Under the pieces are notes generated by a model, which saw only the letters and a list, made by a program, of their open reading frames with translations, made no database searches and was not told where the DNA came from. From Deltaproteobacteria bacterium (GTDB lineage Bacteria; Desulfobacterota; Desulfobacteria; Desulfobacterales; GCA-2748835), in NCBI GenBank assembly GCA_002748835.1, contig PDTL01000021.1, forward strand, positions 1-64,000: a stretch of 64,000 bases of DNA. Reading direction: 5' to 3'. Shown here in pieces: positions 8,815 to 18,182 of the stretch (position 1 is its first letter; the number at the start of each line of letters is the position of its first letter). The translations under genes were made by a program, and so were the position numbers.

Positions 8815-10575
8815 ATGAAACCACATAATGACACCCTGCCAAACCCAAAAGAGATTGAAAAAGAAATCGGTGAATTTTTGAAAAATAAATTTGGCGACAC
8901 CGTCCGTCTGATCTCACCGTTTTCCAAGCCTGTTGCTGAAACCGAAGAAACCGACACCCACGCCGGTGTCCGCAAGCAGCGGCTGATGAACTTTTCATTG
9001 AAGCCCATGGAGCTGATCGACTATCTGGATCAGTTTATTATCCGACAGGATGCGGCCAAAGCGGTGCTGGCCACCAAGGTCTGCACCCATTTCAACCGCA
9101 TTCACCAGGCCCTGCAGTCGGAAAGCAGCGAAACCGAACTGGTGGGACGAATCAAAAACAACATCCTGATGATCGGATCGACCGGTGTCGGCAAAACCTA
9201 CATGATCCGTCTGATTGCGAAAAAGCTCGGGGTCCCCTTTATCAAAGGCGATGCCACCAAGTTCAGCGAAACCGGCTATGTGGGCCGGGATGTGGAGGAT
9301 CTGGTTCGGGATCTGGTCAGGGAAGCAGACGATGATGTGGAAATGGCCGAATACGGCATTATCTATATTGATGAAATCGACAAAATTGCCTCATCCCGGA
9401 ACCTCATCGGCGCGGATGTTTCCAAGACCGGTGTGCAGCGCGCGCTCTTAAAGCCCATGGAAGAGACGGATGTGGAGCTGAAAGTTCCCCATGACCCCAT
9501 TTCCATGATGCAGGAGCTCGAACATTATCAGCGGACCGGTAAAAAAGAGAGCCGGACCATTAACACGGGGAATATCCTGTTTATTGTCAGCGGCGCGTTT
9601 TCCGGTCTGGACGAGATAATCGGAAAACGGCTCAACACCCATGCCATCGGCTTTCATGCGCCAGTGGACATGCGAAACAATACGGCGGCCATCCTCAAAC
9701 AGGTCAAGACCGAAGACCTGGTCGACTACGGATTCGAATCGGAATTCATCGGCCGTCTGCCGGTAAAAACGGTTTTTGATGAACTATCCCAAGACGATTT
9801 GTTTGCCATTTTGAGCAATCCCAACAATCCCATTGTGCTCAGCAAAAAACGAGATTTCTCAGCGTACGGCATCGCTGTCAAATTTCACCCGAACGCCCTG
9901 AAACGGATCGCCGAGCTGGCCTTTCAGGAGAAAACCGGCGCCCGCGGTCTGGTCGGTGTGATGGAGTCGGTGCTGCTGCCTTTTGAAAGCTGCCTGCCGT
10001 CGCTGAAAATAGACCGATTCCCGGTGGATGTTGAAGTCATCGACGCGCCTGACGCGCTTCTTGACACCCTGAAAACGGGGACTGTTCCCGATACCTGGCA
10101 ATACCGTTTTAAAAAAATCGATGCCATTGAAAAGGCGCTTGTCTCCGGTTATACCCGAAACAACTGGAAAAAACTGTCGCTTGAGCACCAGCTCACCCTG
10201 ACCTCCTACCGGATCAGCCATATCGCAGAGCTCTACAGCCGCTATGCCATGACCATCGATGCCTGCATCCAGCACCTCAAAGACTATTATGACGAGGTCA
10301 AACGGCTGGAAATGGCGTTCTTCAACAACAACGATATCAACCTGATCCTCGAAGAAGACGCCATTGACAGGCTCATCGACCTCTTTATCCGGACCGACAT
10401 GGATTATGACGACTTCTACCGGCAGTTAAACGACGACTTCAGGGATGCACTCAAGCTGCTTCAGGAGCGGGTCGGGATGCAGCGTTTTTTCATCCCCGGA
10501 CGGGCCCTCGAGGATCCGAAGGCCTACCTGTCAGATCTTTTGCGGGAAAAACTCAGCCGTGACGAGCCGAGCTGA
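8815..10575 (+). CDS. ClpX-like AAA+ ATPase without the zinc-binding domain
   Basis: This 586-residue AAA+ unfoldase is closely related to ClpX. Visible features are Walker A GSTGVGKT (121-128), the pore loop in ETGYVGRDVE (GYVG about 154-157), Walker B IIYIDEID (182-189), an IGF tripeptide (278-280) at the place of the ClpP-docking loop of ClpX, EFIGRLP (310-316) and KTGARGL. The ClpX four-cysteine N-terminal zinc domain is absent, replaced by about 60 unrelated residues, and about 150 extra helical residues follow the AAA+ module (ClpX is about 424 residues). This suggests an unfoldase with different substrate selection that may still dock ClpP. It is divergent from the Hsp70/TPR operon. 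The start at 8815 is preferred over 8713, whose extension is not coding-like. Confidence 0.85.
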   Translation: MKPHNDTLPNPKEIEKEIGEFLKNKFGDTVRLISPFSKPVAETEETDTHAGVRKQRLMNFSLKPMELIDYLDQFIIRQDAAKAVLATKVCTHFNRIHQALQSESSETELVGRIKNNILMIGSTGVGKTYMIRLIAKKLGVPFIKGDATKFSETGYVGRDVEDLVRDLVREADDDVEMAEYGIIYIDEIDKIASSRNLIGADVSKTGVQRALLKPMEETDVELKVPHDPISMMQELEHYQRTGKKESRTINTGNILFIVSGAFSGLDEIIGKRLNTHAIGFHAPVDMRNNTAAILKQVKTEDLVDYGFESEFIGRLPVKTVFDELSQDDLFAILSNPNNPIVLSKKRDFSAYGIAVKFHPNALKRIAELAFQEKTGARGLVGVMESVLLPFESCLPSLKIDRFPVDVEVIDAPDALLDTLKTGTVPDTWQYRFKKIDAIEKALVSGYTRNNWKKLSLEHQLTLTSYRISHIAELYSRYAMTIDACIQHLKDYYDEVKRLEMAFFNNNDINLILEEDAIDRLIDLFIRTDMDYDDFYRQLNDDFRDALKLLQERVGMQRFFIPGRALEDPKAYLSDLLREKLSRDEPS

Positions 10576-10659
10576 CCGCCTGCCCCGACCGATCCTGTCT
10601 GCGACCGCTTTTGGTAACGATCTTCGGCACCGTGTATCACTCATCTGTTTCACATTGTC

Positions 10660-10688
10660 TTGAAACACAAATGGATGCGTATTATAGT
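10660..10688 (+). promoter_or_regulatory. Sigma-70 promoter for the haem cluster
   Basis: TTGAAA (10660-10665) and TATAGT (10683-10688) with a 17-base spacer lie about 70 bases upstream of ahbC. This is the best match in the 10576-10756 gap, which otherwise holds no gene. Confidence 0.5.
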
Positions 10689-10756
10689 CAGTTTTTTTGT
10701 CGACTGCAATCGCCGGAACCGTTCCGGCTTGACCCTAGTTTTAAGGATTGTTTCTG

Positions 10757-11941
10757 ATGATCGGTATTTCAAAACTCTACTGCGGCACCGTCGAACCGTC
10801 GGATGCCCTTCGGTATCATCGACATTCCGGCACCCTGCCCTCCCATTTGCTTCAGTTTTCTGCTGACAAACGGCCGGTGGTGGTCTGGAACATGACCCAA
10901 CGCTGCAATCTGAAGTGCGTCCACTGTTATGCCCATGCGACCACCCGGGAAGCGTATAACGAGCTGACCACTGCAGAAGCCAAAACCATGATCGATGATT
11001 TGTCAGCCTTTGGGGTCCCCGTGCTGCTCTTCTCCGGCGGAGAACCCCTGATGCGAAAGGACCTGCCGGAACTTGCCGGGTACGCGGTCTCCAAAGGGAT
11101 GCGTGCGGTTATCTCCACCAATGGCACCCTTATCAATGCGGAAAAAGCCTGTATCTTAAAAGAGATCGGTTTGTCTTACGTGGGTATCAGCCTGGACGGG
11201 ATGAAGCCGATCCACGATCATTTCCGCGGGGTGAACGGCGCATTCGAGATGGCCCTCAAGGGCATTGAGCACTGTCAGAACGCCGGCATCAAGGTGGGGT
11301 TGCGGTTCACCATCAACAAAACCAATATGATGGATATACCCGCTGTCTTCGACATCCTCGAGGAACGGAATGTCCCGCGAGTCTGTTTTTATCACCTGGT
11401 CTATGCCGGACGCGGCAGCAAACTGGTCGAAGAAGATCTTTCCCATGAAGAAAGCCGGCAGATTGTCGATCTCATCATGGACCGCACACGAGACCTCCAT
11501 GACCGGGGCAAGCCCAAGGAAGTGCTCACCGTGGACAACCATGCCGATGGCCCGTTTGTCTACATGCGCCTGCTGAAAGAAGATCCCGGCCGGGCAGCGG
11601 AAGTGCTCGATCTGCTGAAGATGAACGAAGGAAACAACTCCGGCCGCGGCATCGGCTGCATCAGCTGGGACGGCACCATCCATGCTGATCAGTTCTGGCG
11701 GCATTTGAGCTTTGGCAATATCCGCAACCGTCCGTTTTCAGAAGTCTGGACCGATGCGTCGATTCCGGTCTTGAGCCGGCTGAAGAACAAAAAAGAACAT
11801 GTGAAAGGTCGCTGCGCACAATGCAAATGGCTGAGTATCTGCGGGGGAAATTTCCGGGTCCGCGCCGAAGCCATCAGCGGTGATATCTGGGCCCCGGATC
11901 CGGCCTGTTACCTCACAGACGAAGAGATCGGCATTGCCTGA
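10757..11941 (+). CDS. ahbC: 12,18-didecarboxysiroheme deacetylase AhbC (radical SAM)
   Basis: This 394-residue radical SAM enzyme has the cluster motif CNLKCVHC (Cys50, Cys54, Cys57) and the SAM-binding FSGGEPLMR. It opens with the MIGISKLYCG start I associate with AhbC and is NirJ-like through its GRGSKLVEEDLSHEE and NEGNNSGRGIGCIS blocks. A C-terminal Cys-rich region (CAQCKWLSICGG) should bind a second Fe-S cluster. AhbC removes the two acetate side chains of didecarboxysiroheme to give Fe-coproporphyrin III in the siroheme-dependent haem route. It lies directly upstream of hemB and ahbD, an arrangement known in Desulfovibrio. Start ATG 10757 follows AAGGA. AhbC versus AhbD was assigned from remembered family features. 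Confidence 0.85.
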   Translation: MIGISKLYCGTVEPSDALRYHRHSGTLPSHLLQFSADKRPVVVWNMTQRCNLKCVHCYAHATTREAYNELTTAEAKTMIDDLSAFGVPVLLFSGGEPLMRKDLPELAGYAVSKGMRAVISTNGTLINAEKACILKEIGLSYVGISLDGMKPIHDHFRGVNGAFEMALKGIEHCQNAGIKVGLRFTINKTNMMDIPAVFDILEERNVPRVCFYHLVYAGRGSKLVEEDLSHEESRQIVDLIMDRTRDLHDRGKPKEVLTVDNHADGPFVYMRLLKEDPGRAAEVLDLLKMNEGNNSGRGIGCISWDGTIHADQFWRHLSFGNIRNRPFSEVWTDASIPVLSRLKNKKEHVKGRCAQCKWLSICGGNFRVRAEAISGDIWAPDPACYLTDEEIGIA

Positions 11942-12004
11942 TCCTGATATTAACACCCCACCAGTACCCGGAGATATCGGGCACTGACAGTGCAGGAGAC
12001 GTTC

Positions 12005-12982
12005 ATGTTGTTTCCCGAATACAGAGGCAGACGCCTGCGCCGAACCGAAGGGTTCCGCCGCATGGTCCGAGAAACCGAAATCCTCACCTCGGATCTCATT
12101 TATCCGTTTTTTGCCATGGAAGGCAACAAACAAAAAGAACCCATCCCCTCCATGCCCGGCCAGTACCGGTGGTCCATCGATCTGCTGGTAGAAGCGGCGA
12201 AAAATGTGTATGCCTTAGGCATTCCCGCGATCCTGCTCTTTGGGATCCCCCCATCAAAAGACCCCCTGGGCACCCAGGCCTATGCCAGGGAAGGGATTGT
12301 CCAGCGGGCTGTAAAAGCCGTCAAACAGGCCGTACCCGACCTGATGGTCATCACGGATGTCTGCCTGTGCCAATACACGGACCACGGCCACTGCGGTGTG
12401 GTGGAAAAAGGGATGGTTGACAATGATGCGTCCCTGGATCTGCTGGCCAAAACCGCCCTGTCCCATGCACGGGCCGGTGCGGATATGGTCGCGCCGTCAG
12501 ACATGATGGATGGCCGCGTGGCGGAAATCCGCGAAGCCCTCGATGAAAACGGCTATACAGATACCCCTATCATGTCCTATTCAGCCAAATACTGTTCTGC
12601 CTTTTATGGACCGTTCCGGGATGCGGCAGACTCTTCTCCAAAATTCGGTGACCGCCGCACCTATCAGATGGATCCGGCCAATGCGGACGAAGCGCTCCGT
12701 GAAGCCACGATGGATGCGGAAGAAGGCGCGGATATCCTCATGGTGAAGCCGGCCCTGCCTTATCTGGACATCATCTGCCGCCTGAGAGGTGAAACCGAAC
12801 TCCCGCTGGCGGCCTATCATGTGAGCGGTGAGTATTCCATGATCAAGGCAGCCGAGCAGATGGGATGGCTAGACGGTAAAGCAGCGATGTACGAAGCCCT
12901 GCTCTCCGTTAAACGGGCAGGCGCGGATATGATCATCACCTATGCCGCCGTGGAACTGGCCGAAGCCATGCAGAAAAAATAA
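12005..12982 (+). CDS. hemB: Delta-aminolevulinic acid dehydratase (porphobilinogen synthase)
   Basis: HemB of 325 residues, the usual length, condenses two 5-aminolevulinate molecules into porphobilinogen. It contains the cysteine-rich zinc site [12 protein letters not shown], marking the Zn-dependent class, the first Schiff-base lysine in [13 protein letters not shown] and the catalytic lysine in [10 protein letters not shown]. The ATG at 12005 follows CAGGAG by six bases. Its position between two siroheme-pathway radical SAM genes ties the first common tetrapyrrole step to haem synthesis. Confidence 0.97.
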   Translation: MLFPEYRGRRLRRTEGFRRMVRETEILTSDLIYPFFAMEGNKQKEPIPSMPGQYRWSIDLLVEAAKNVYALGIPAILLFGIPPSKDPLGTQAYAREGIVQRAVKAVKQAVPDLMVITDVCLCQYTDHGHCGVVEKGMVDNDASLDLLAKTALSHARAGADMVAPSDMMDGRVAEIREALDENGYTDTPIMSYSAKYCSAFYGPFRDAADSSPKFGDRRTYQMDPANADEALREATMDAEEGADILMVKPALPYLDIICRLRGETELPLAAYHVSGEYSMIKAAEQMGWLDGKAAMYEALLSVKRAGADMIITYAAVELAEAMQKK

Positions 12983-13052
12983 ACCAAAGTCGCTCACGAC
13001 GTATTGAAAAACACGCCGGCGCAATCCCCTGAGGTTAAGGCAGAATGCGCCG

Positions 13053-14195
13053 ATGGATCATGAAGGACAGCAAAACCCCATGCACGCACACCCCCACCCC
13101 CATGGACACCCGCCGGCCACAGGCCCCCTCAGTGGCGCCCTGCGTCTGGTTGCCTGGGAAACCACCCGGAGCTGCAACCTGACCTGCAAACACTGCCGCG
13201 CTGCCGCAGAAATGGGTCCGTATCCCGGAGAGCTGGATACCGAGGCCGGCCTCCGGCTCCTCGATCAGATTGCAGACGTCGGCAAACCGATCATCATCCT
13301 CACTGGCGGCGAGCCCCTGATGCGGGACGATATCTTCACCCTGGCCAAACACGGCACCGACCTGGGCCTTCGCATGGTCATGGCCCCCAACGGCACCCTG
13401 ATCAACGAAGCTTCCGCGCAACAGATGGCCGAATCCGGGATCCAGCGGATCAGCATCAGTCTGGACGGGGCCACAAAGGAAAAACACGACACCTTCCGTG
13501 GTGTTGACGGTGCCTACACCGCCGCCCTTGAGGGCATTCGCCATGCCAGAAACGCTGGCGTCGATTTCCAGATCAACACCACCATCACCCAGTACAACTT
13601 AGAAGAGATTCCGCGCATACTTTCCCTGGCCGAGTCCCTGGGTGCAGTGGCGCACCATATCTTTCTCCTGGTACCCACGGGCAGAGGGAAATACCTCATT
13701 GACAAGGAAATATCCTCGCTCCAGTATGAAGACACTCTGAACTGGTTCTATGACCAGCGCGAAGCCACCGACCTTCAGCTCAAGGCCACCTGCGCGCCGC
13801 ATTATTACCGGATTCTCCGCCAGCGTGCCAGAGAAGACGGCACCCCGGTCACCTTTGACGCCTTTGGCCTGGATGCCGTCACCCGCGGCTGTCTTGGCGG
13901 AACCGGCTTTTGTTTTGTCTCCCACACCGGGATTGTACAGCCCTGCGGCTTTCTCGACCTCAACTGCGGCGATGTGACCCAGCAGCCGTTTTCGGAGATC
14001 TGGCAGCATTCAAAAATATTCAATGAGCTGCGCAATCCGGATGCGTATAAAGGGAAATGCGGACGCTGCGAGTACAACCGGGTCTGCGGCGGATGCCGTG
14101 CCCGGGCATACGAGGCCACCGGCGACCATATGGCGGCAGAGCCGCTGTGCACCTATCAGCCCAAAAAAAAGATGCGACGCCCCCAGCACGCGTGA
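13053..14195 (+). CDS. ahbD: Haem b synthase AhbD (radical SAM, Fe-coproporphyrin decarboxylase)
   Basis: This 380-residue radical SAM protein has CNLTCKHC (Cys41, Cys45, Cys48), LTGGEPLMR, and a C-terminal SPASM-like cysteine set (CGRCEYNRVCGGCRAR and a further Cys near residue 366) for an auxiliary cluster. AhbD oxidatively decarboxylates two propionates of Fe-coproporphyrin III to the vinyls of haem b, the last step of the pathway begun by the neighbouring ahbC. The first 25 residues are His/Pro-rich (HAHPHPHGHP), perhaps metal-binding. The gene lies 70 bases after hemB and meets the methyltransferase gene tail to tail, 27 bases apart. Confidence 0.87.
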   Translation: MDHEGQQNPMHAHPHPHGHPPATGPLSGALRLVAWETTRSCNLTCKHCRAAAEMGPYPGELDTEAGLRLLDQIADVGKPIIILTGGEPLMRDDIFTLAKHGTDLGLRMVMAPNGTLINEASAQQMAESGIQRISISLDGATKEKHDTFRGVDGAYTAALEGIRHARNAGVDFQINTTITQYNLEEIPRILSLAESLGAVAHHIFLLVPTGRGKYLIDKEISSLQYEDTLNWFYDQREATDLQLKATCAPHYYRILRQRAREDGTPVTFDAFGLDAVTRGCLGGTGFCFVSHTGIVQPCGFLDLNCGDVTQQPFSEIWQHSKIFNELRNPDAYKGKCGRCEYNRVCGGCRARAYEATGDHMAAEPLCTYQPKKKMRRPQHA

Positions 14196-14222
14196 AGGAT
14201 TTCACCCTGAAAAGAGAGAAAA

Positions 14223-14843
14223 CTAAACAGGCTTTCTGGCAAAACAGACCTGAGAAACAACGCGTTTGGTTTCTACGCTGATATCGGAAAATCCTGCCGA
14301 ACCGAGCATGTCGCTCATTTCAGCGTTGGAATAGGATCGGAGTTGGTACAACCAGCCAAAGGTCAATGCCGTCACAAGGGTTCTGGCTGAAGTAATCATG
14401 GCAAAACGGCCGCCGGGACGCAGCACTCGAAATACCTCGGCCAACGCCTGCTGGGGATGTTCCACAAAGAAAAACATGTTGGCGCTTGCCGCTGCGGAAA
14501 ACCGTCCCGCTTCCCAGGGCAGTGCTGCCACATCGCCCTGAACGATTTCCGCCCGGCCGGCGGCGATGGCCTGAGCGTTGTTTTCACGACTGACATCGAC
14601 CATATCCGGACTGTGATCAATTCCTGCACCAAAGGCTGCGGTTTCCAGAACAGATCGCAGGAGCACGCCACCGCCACAGCCGATCTCCACATAGTGATCT
14701 TCGGCTGTCAGGTTCAGCAGGCGCAATATCAGACGAAAGCTGGCATAATGTCCCCGCGGGTGGGTATAAGTGAGACGGCCCGATATTCCCGATGGTTTAC
14801 GGGCGGTTCGATCAATGAATTTCTGGCGGTCAAAAAGCGGCAT
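14223..14843 (-). CDS. Class I SAM-dependent methyltransferase
   Basis: This 206-residue Rossmann methyltransferase shows motif I VEIGCGGGVLLR, an acidic motif II region (GIDHSPDMV), QGDVAALPW and VLRPGGRFAMI, as in UbiE/BioC-like enzymes acting on small molecules. Start ATG 14843 follows AGGAG. It lies 77 bases downstream of the TonB receptor in the same direction and is probably co-transcribed, suggesting a link to the siderophore or cofactor taken up. Substrate unknown. Confidence 0.8.
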   Translation of the reverse strand: MPLFDRQKFIDRTARKPSGISGRLTYTHPRGHYASFRLILRLLNLTAEDHYVEIGCGGGVLLRSVLETAAFGAGIDHSPDMVDVSRENNAQAIAAGRAEIVQGDVAALPWEAGRFSAAASANMFFFVEHPQQALAEVFRVLRPGGRFAMITSARTLVTALTFGWLYQLRSYSNAEMSDMLGSAGFSDISVETKRVVSQVCFARKPV

Positions 14844-14920
14844 GTGATTCTCCTGCACAAAAAATTTCGCTTCGGGGAGACGGCGTTGCCTGACGACGTT
14901 CTCCCGAAACGAACGCAGTA

Positions 14921-17047
14921 TCAGAAACGAAAAGACAGATTGGCGCCTACAGACAAGGGTTCTCCGGCCCGGCCAGCCCAGACGCCCTGCACATTAACCT
15001 GCCGGGTGGTATATGCCTCATCAAATAAATTACGGGCATAAAGATAGAGATCAAAGGCATCCCCCTCATAACCTATTTTGCCGTTTAACAGGCCATAGGC
15101 ATCCTGTTCATGGGTATTGGCCACATCGATGGTGACAGCCCCCACATACCGATAGAGGAGACTGGCAAAAAAACCCCATTCATGGCGATAGATACCGCCA
15201 AGGTAAAAAGTCATTTCCGGTGTGTCAATAATGGTATTACCGTTATACATATTCGCCCCGACACGATAGTCGTCATATTCTGCCTGGGTATATCCCATAC
15301 CGGCAAACAGATTAACCCCTGCCATTGGCCGCGCAGAAACTTCCAGTTCAGCCCCTCTTGTAGAAGCCTCGGCAGCGTTATTCATATAGAACGCCGTCCC
15401 GCCTGCGGTGGGAACTTCCACCTGCATATCTGTCCAGTCAATATAAAACACCGCCGCATTGCACTGGAGACGATTGTCCAGAAATGCGGCCTTGATGCCG
15501 GCCTCATAGTTCCAGGTAAATTCCGGGGCAAAGGCCGATCCCAGATTTTCCACGATGTTATATCCGCCACTGCGAAAACCGCGAGACACACTAAGGTAAG
15601 GAGAAACTGCATCTGTTACCGTGTAACGGAGGGCGATCTTGGGCAGCCAGGCATCATGGGTATCGTCCGTAGCCCCACGGACAGGCGCATACCCCATCAT
15701 TGACAGGATCGGCCCGGATGAGGGCCGATGGTAGTCAACGTCCTGTTCTTCCCGGTCATAGCGCAGTCCCAGGGTTAGATACAACCGGTCGGCAAAGGCG
15801 TAGGTGGCTTCTCCAAAAATGGCCCCGCCGGTCGTGGTAAACGCAGATTGGGAATCCAGACTCTCGCCGGGAATGCCCATTCCCATATTCATAAAATTCA
15901 TCCACATGCCTAACGTTTCATCCCTGTTTTCATGAAGAAAGAAAGCCCCCATCAGCCAGGTAAAAGGCCCCGTGTCGTCTGTCGACATCAGGCGGAATTC
16001 CTGGGAAAACGTCTCAATCTCCTGAACAACTGAAAGATTCATTAACTCAACTGGCATAAAGTCAATATCATTGGAGGCAGTGGCGGTTACCCTGTCAAAA
16101 GAAGTGATAGACACCAGGCGGTTCCGGCCAAAATCATACTGCCCGCGCAGACTCAGGGTGTCGATGTCTTTTTTAGCCTCGCCCATCGTGTCCACATTGA
16201 GATTTTCGCGCAGCTCGCCCGGCTGGTCAAGAAAGGCAAAGTTCGCGTAATGGGGATTGTCCCGCCGACACAGATCATAGATCAGCTGGAAATGCAGCTG
16301 TTCGGAAGCTGGCAGGGAAAAGTGAAGCCGACCATTGAATGCTTCCTTTCTGCCGCCCTCATCAGAACCATTCCATTGATTTTCAAACCATCCGTCAGAC
16401 TCGAAATACTGCAGGGCTGCCCGAACCCCCAATTTACCGGCAAGGGTGCCACTGAGCACCCCAGAGGCCTTATAGCTGTCAAAGGTACCGATATCGGCCA
16501 CTGCTTTGCCCGTCCAGTGGTCTGTCGTTTTTTTGCTGATGATATTGATGATCCCTGCCTCGGAGTTACGGCCATAGAGGGTTCCCTGTGGTCCCCGCAA
16601 TACCTCCACCCGTGCCACATCCATCAGTGCGAGATCCAGCCCAAAAGGGGTATAGACATCATCCACATAGATGCCCACCGTGGGTGCACCTGCCATGGAG
16701 GCCCCGATGCCGCGCATACTGGCAAAACTCTGATCGGCACCGGTATCGGTGATATACAAATTGGGAACCAGAAAGCTGATGTCTTTTATCTCATCCATTT
16801 TCAGATCATCGAGCTGAACATCGCTGACCACAGATATACTGCCCGGTATCTCCTGAATATTACCTTCCCGCTTCTCGGCGGTAACCCTGATGGTCTCCAT
16901 CTCCAGCGCTGTTTTTTCTTCGGCCGGCGCGGGTCCAACCAGGAAAAAACTGAGCAATAACGTCCACAGATACAACCCATGGCCGCCCCGAGACAACCGT
17001 TTATTCACGGCCCGTCGAGGCAGGGTAAACAGTTTCTGGATATTCAT
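14921..17047 (-). CDS. TonB-dependent outer-membrane receptor
   Basis: This 708-residue receptor has a signal peptide ending near PAPAEE, a TonB-box-like ETIRVTAEK, a plug domain (SISVVSD, SMRGIGA, VEVLRGPQGTLYGRNS) and a C-terminal 22-strand barrel ending in the aromatic residue expected for BAM insertion (LSFRF). It should import a ferric siderophore or similar chelate using TonB-ExbBD energy, encoded elsewhere. AAGGAG precedes the ATG. It lies between a PchR-like regulator upstream and a methyltransferase downstream, with ABC transporter genes nearby, which supports iron uptake. The exact ligand cannot be read from the sequence. Confidence 0.93.
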   Translation of the reverse strand: MNIQKLFTLPRRAVNKRLSRGGHGLYLWTLLLSFFLVGPAPAEEKTALEMETIRVTAEKREGNIQEIPGSISVVSDVQLDDLKMDEIKDISFLVPNLYITDTGADQSFASMRGIGASMAGAPTVGIYVDDVYTPFGLDLALMDVARVEVLRGPQGTLYGRNSEAGIINIISKKTTDHWTGKAVADIGTFDSYKASGVLSGTLAGKLGVRAALQYFESDGWFENQWNGSDEGGRKEAFNGRLHFSLPASEQLHFQLIYDLCRRDNPHYANFAFLDQPGELRENLNVDTMGEAKKDIDTLSLRGQYDFGRNRLVSITSFDRVTATASNDIDFMPVELMNLSVVQEIETFSQEFRLMSTDDTGPFTWLMGAFFLHENRDETLGMWMNFMNMGMGIPGESLDSQSAFTTTGGAIFGEATYAFADRLYLTLGLRYDREEQDVDYHRPSSGPILSMMGYAPVRGATDDTHDAWLPKIALRYTVTDAVSPYLSVSRGFRSGGYNIVENLGSAFAPEFTWNYEAGIKAAFLDNRLQCNAAVFYIDWTDMQVEVPTAGGTAFYMNNAAEASTRGAELEVSARPMAGVNLFAGMGYTQAEYDDYRVGANMYNGNTIIDTPEMTFYLGGIYRHEWGFFASLLYRYVGAVTIDVANTHEQDAYGLLNGKIGYEGDAFDLYLYARNLFDEAYTTRQVNVQGVWAGRAGEPLSVGANLSFRF

Positions 17048-17213
17048 GGATTCTCCTTTTCAACATAGCGGTAAGCGTTATCGACACAGCAACGTACGGT
17101 ATCACTTACATGATTTGGAAGATAGTACCGAATTCAGCTGATAAAAAATTGTATGCTGGAACTTTTTACTTGTATTTTACCGTTTTTTTCTGACGCTTCC
17201 CAAAAGCGACAGA

Positions 17214-18182
17214 TCAACGATGTCGATCTCTTAGATACCGTCCCGGCGTCTTGCCAACATACTGTTTGAAAAGCCTTATAAAATGCGGTGTATCATGAAA
17301 CCCCAGGGCCTGGGCCGTCTCATCAACTGAGAGCTGTCCCTGTTCGAGAAGTTCCCGGCAACGTTCGATTCGGGTCATTCGATACCAGGCAAAGACGGTC
17401 ATGCCAAATTCCTGGCGGAAGCCCTGGTTTAACTTGTTGGGGTTCAGGCCAACCGCCCTTGCCAGCAGCGTCAGCGAGGGCGGATTTGCCAGATCGCCAA
17501 GCAGGATATCTCTGGCCCCGTGGATCTGATTCCGCTCTGACGGACCTAGGGAGGGAGCGTGGTTTTCAACAGGGCGCTGCGCAAGCTCCCAAAGATGGCG
17601 AACCATAATCTCCATGGTTTTGGCCTCCAGATACAACTCCTGCAGAACGCCTTGATACGGGGAGCAGAAGAGTTGTTCGATCAATGCCCTCAGTTGAACA
17701 GACATGGGCAGTCTCTGATTGTAAGGCTGCTGCTTGCCCGCCTCCAGAATCCTTGACAGACCGCAGGGTAGCTGTTCCAACTGAGGACCAAATTTTTCCA
17801 GAAATAGCTCAGGAGGGATATAGATATTGAGAATGCGGTAGCGTTCCCCTTTTGCCAGCTGAAATTGACAATGCGATTGGGGCAAAAAAGAAAAGAAGGA
17901 GGTACCGGGAACACAGACAAAATAATCCTTTTTTTGCAACGCATACTGAATCGTTCCCTGAGAATACCCTGTCAGGTGAAAAGAAAATTCAAGGGGTGCC
18001 CGGTCATCAATGGAGACCCGTTGCAACTGCGCTGTTACCGAGACAATATCTAGTAGGACGATCTCAATCTGAGAAGGAAAAAGAACATGGTATCTCACCC
18101 CGTGTGGGGTATTTTTCTCCAGGTCGCTCAAAAATTTCCAGGAAGTCTTTTTTTCTTGATTAGAAAGAGATCGTTGCGGCAT
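17214..18182 (-). CDS. AraC-family regulator, PchR-like
   Basis: This 322-residue protein has an N-terminal ligand-sensing half (about 1-215) and a C-terminal pair of helix-turn-helix motifs (SLTLLARAVGLNPNKLNQGF and SVDETAQALGFHDTPHFIRL), ending in KTPGRYLRDRHR. The layout and wording (LGPSERNQIHGARDILLGD, NPPSLTLLARAVGLN) match PchR/YbtA-type activators that sense a siderophore and switch on its receptor and transporter genes. Start ATG 18182 follows AGAGGTG. The TonB receptor gene begins 166 bases downstream in the same direction, a likely target. Confidence 0.85.
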   Translation of the reverse strand: MPQRSLSNQEKKTSWKFLSDLEKNTPHGVRYHVLFPSQIEIVLLDIVSVTAQLQRVSIDDRAPLEFSFHLTGYSQGTIQYALQKKDYFVCVPGTSFFSFLPQSHCQFQLAKGERYRILNIYIPPELFLEKFGPQLEQLPCGLSRILEAGKQQPYNQRLPMSVQLRALIEQLFCSPYQGVLQELYLEAKTMEIMVRHLWELAQRPVENHAPSLGPSERNQIHGARDILLGDLANPPSLTLLARAVGLNPNKLNQGFRQEFGMTVFAWYRMTRIERCRELLEQGQLSVDETAQALGFHDTPHFIRLFKQYVGKTPGRYLRDRHR

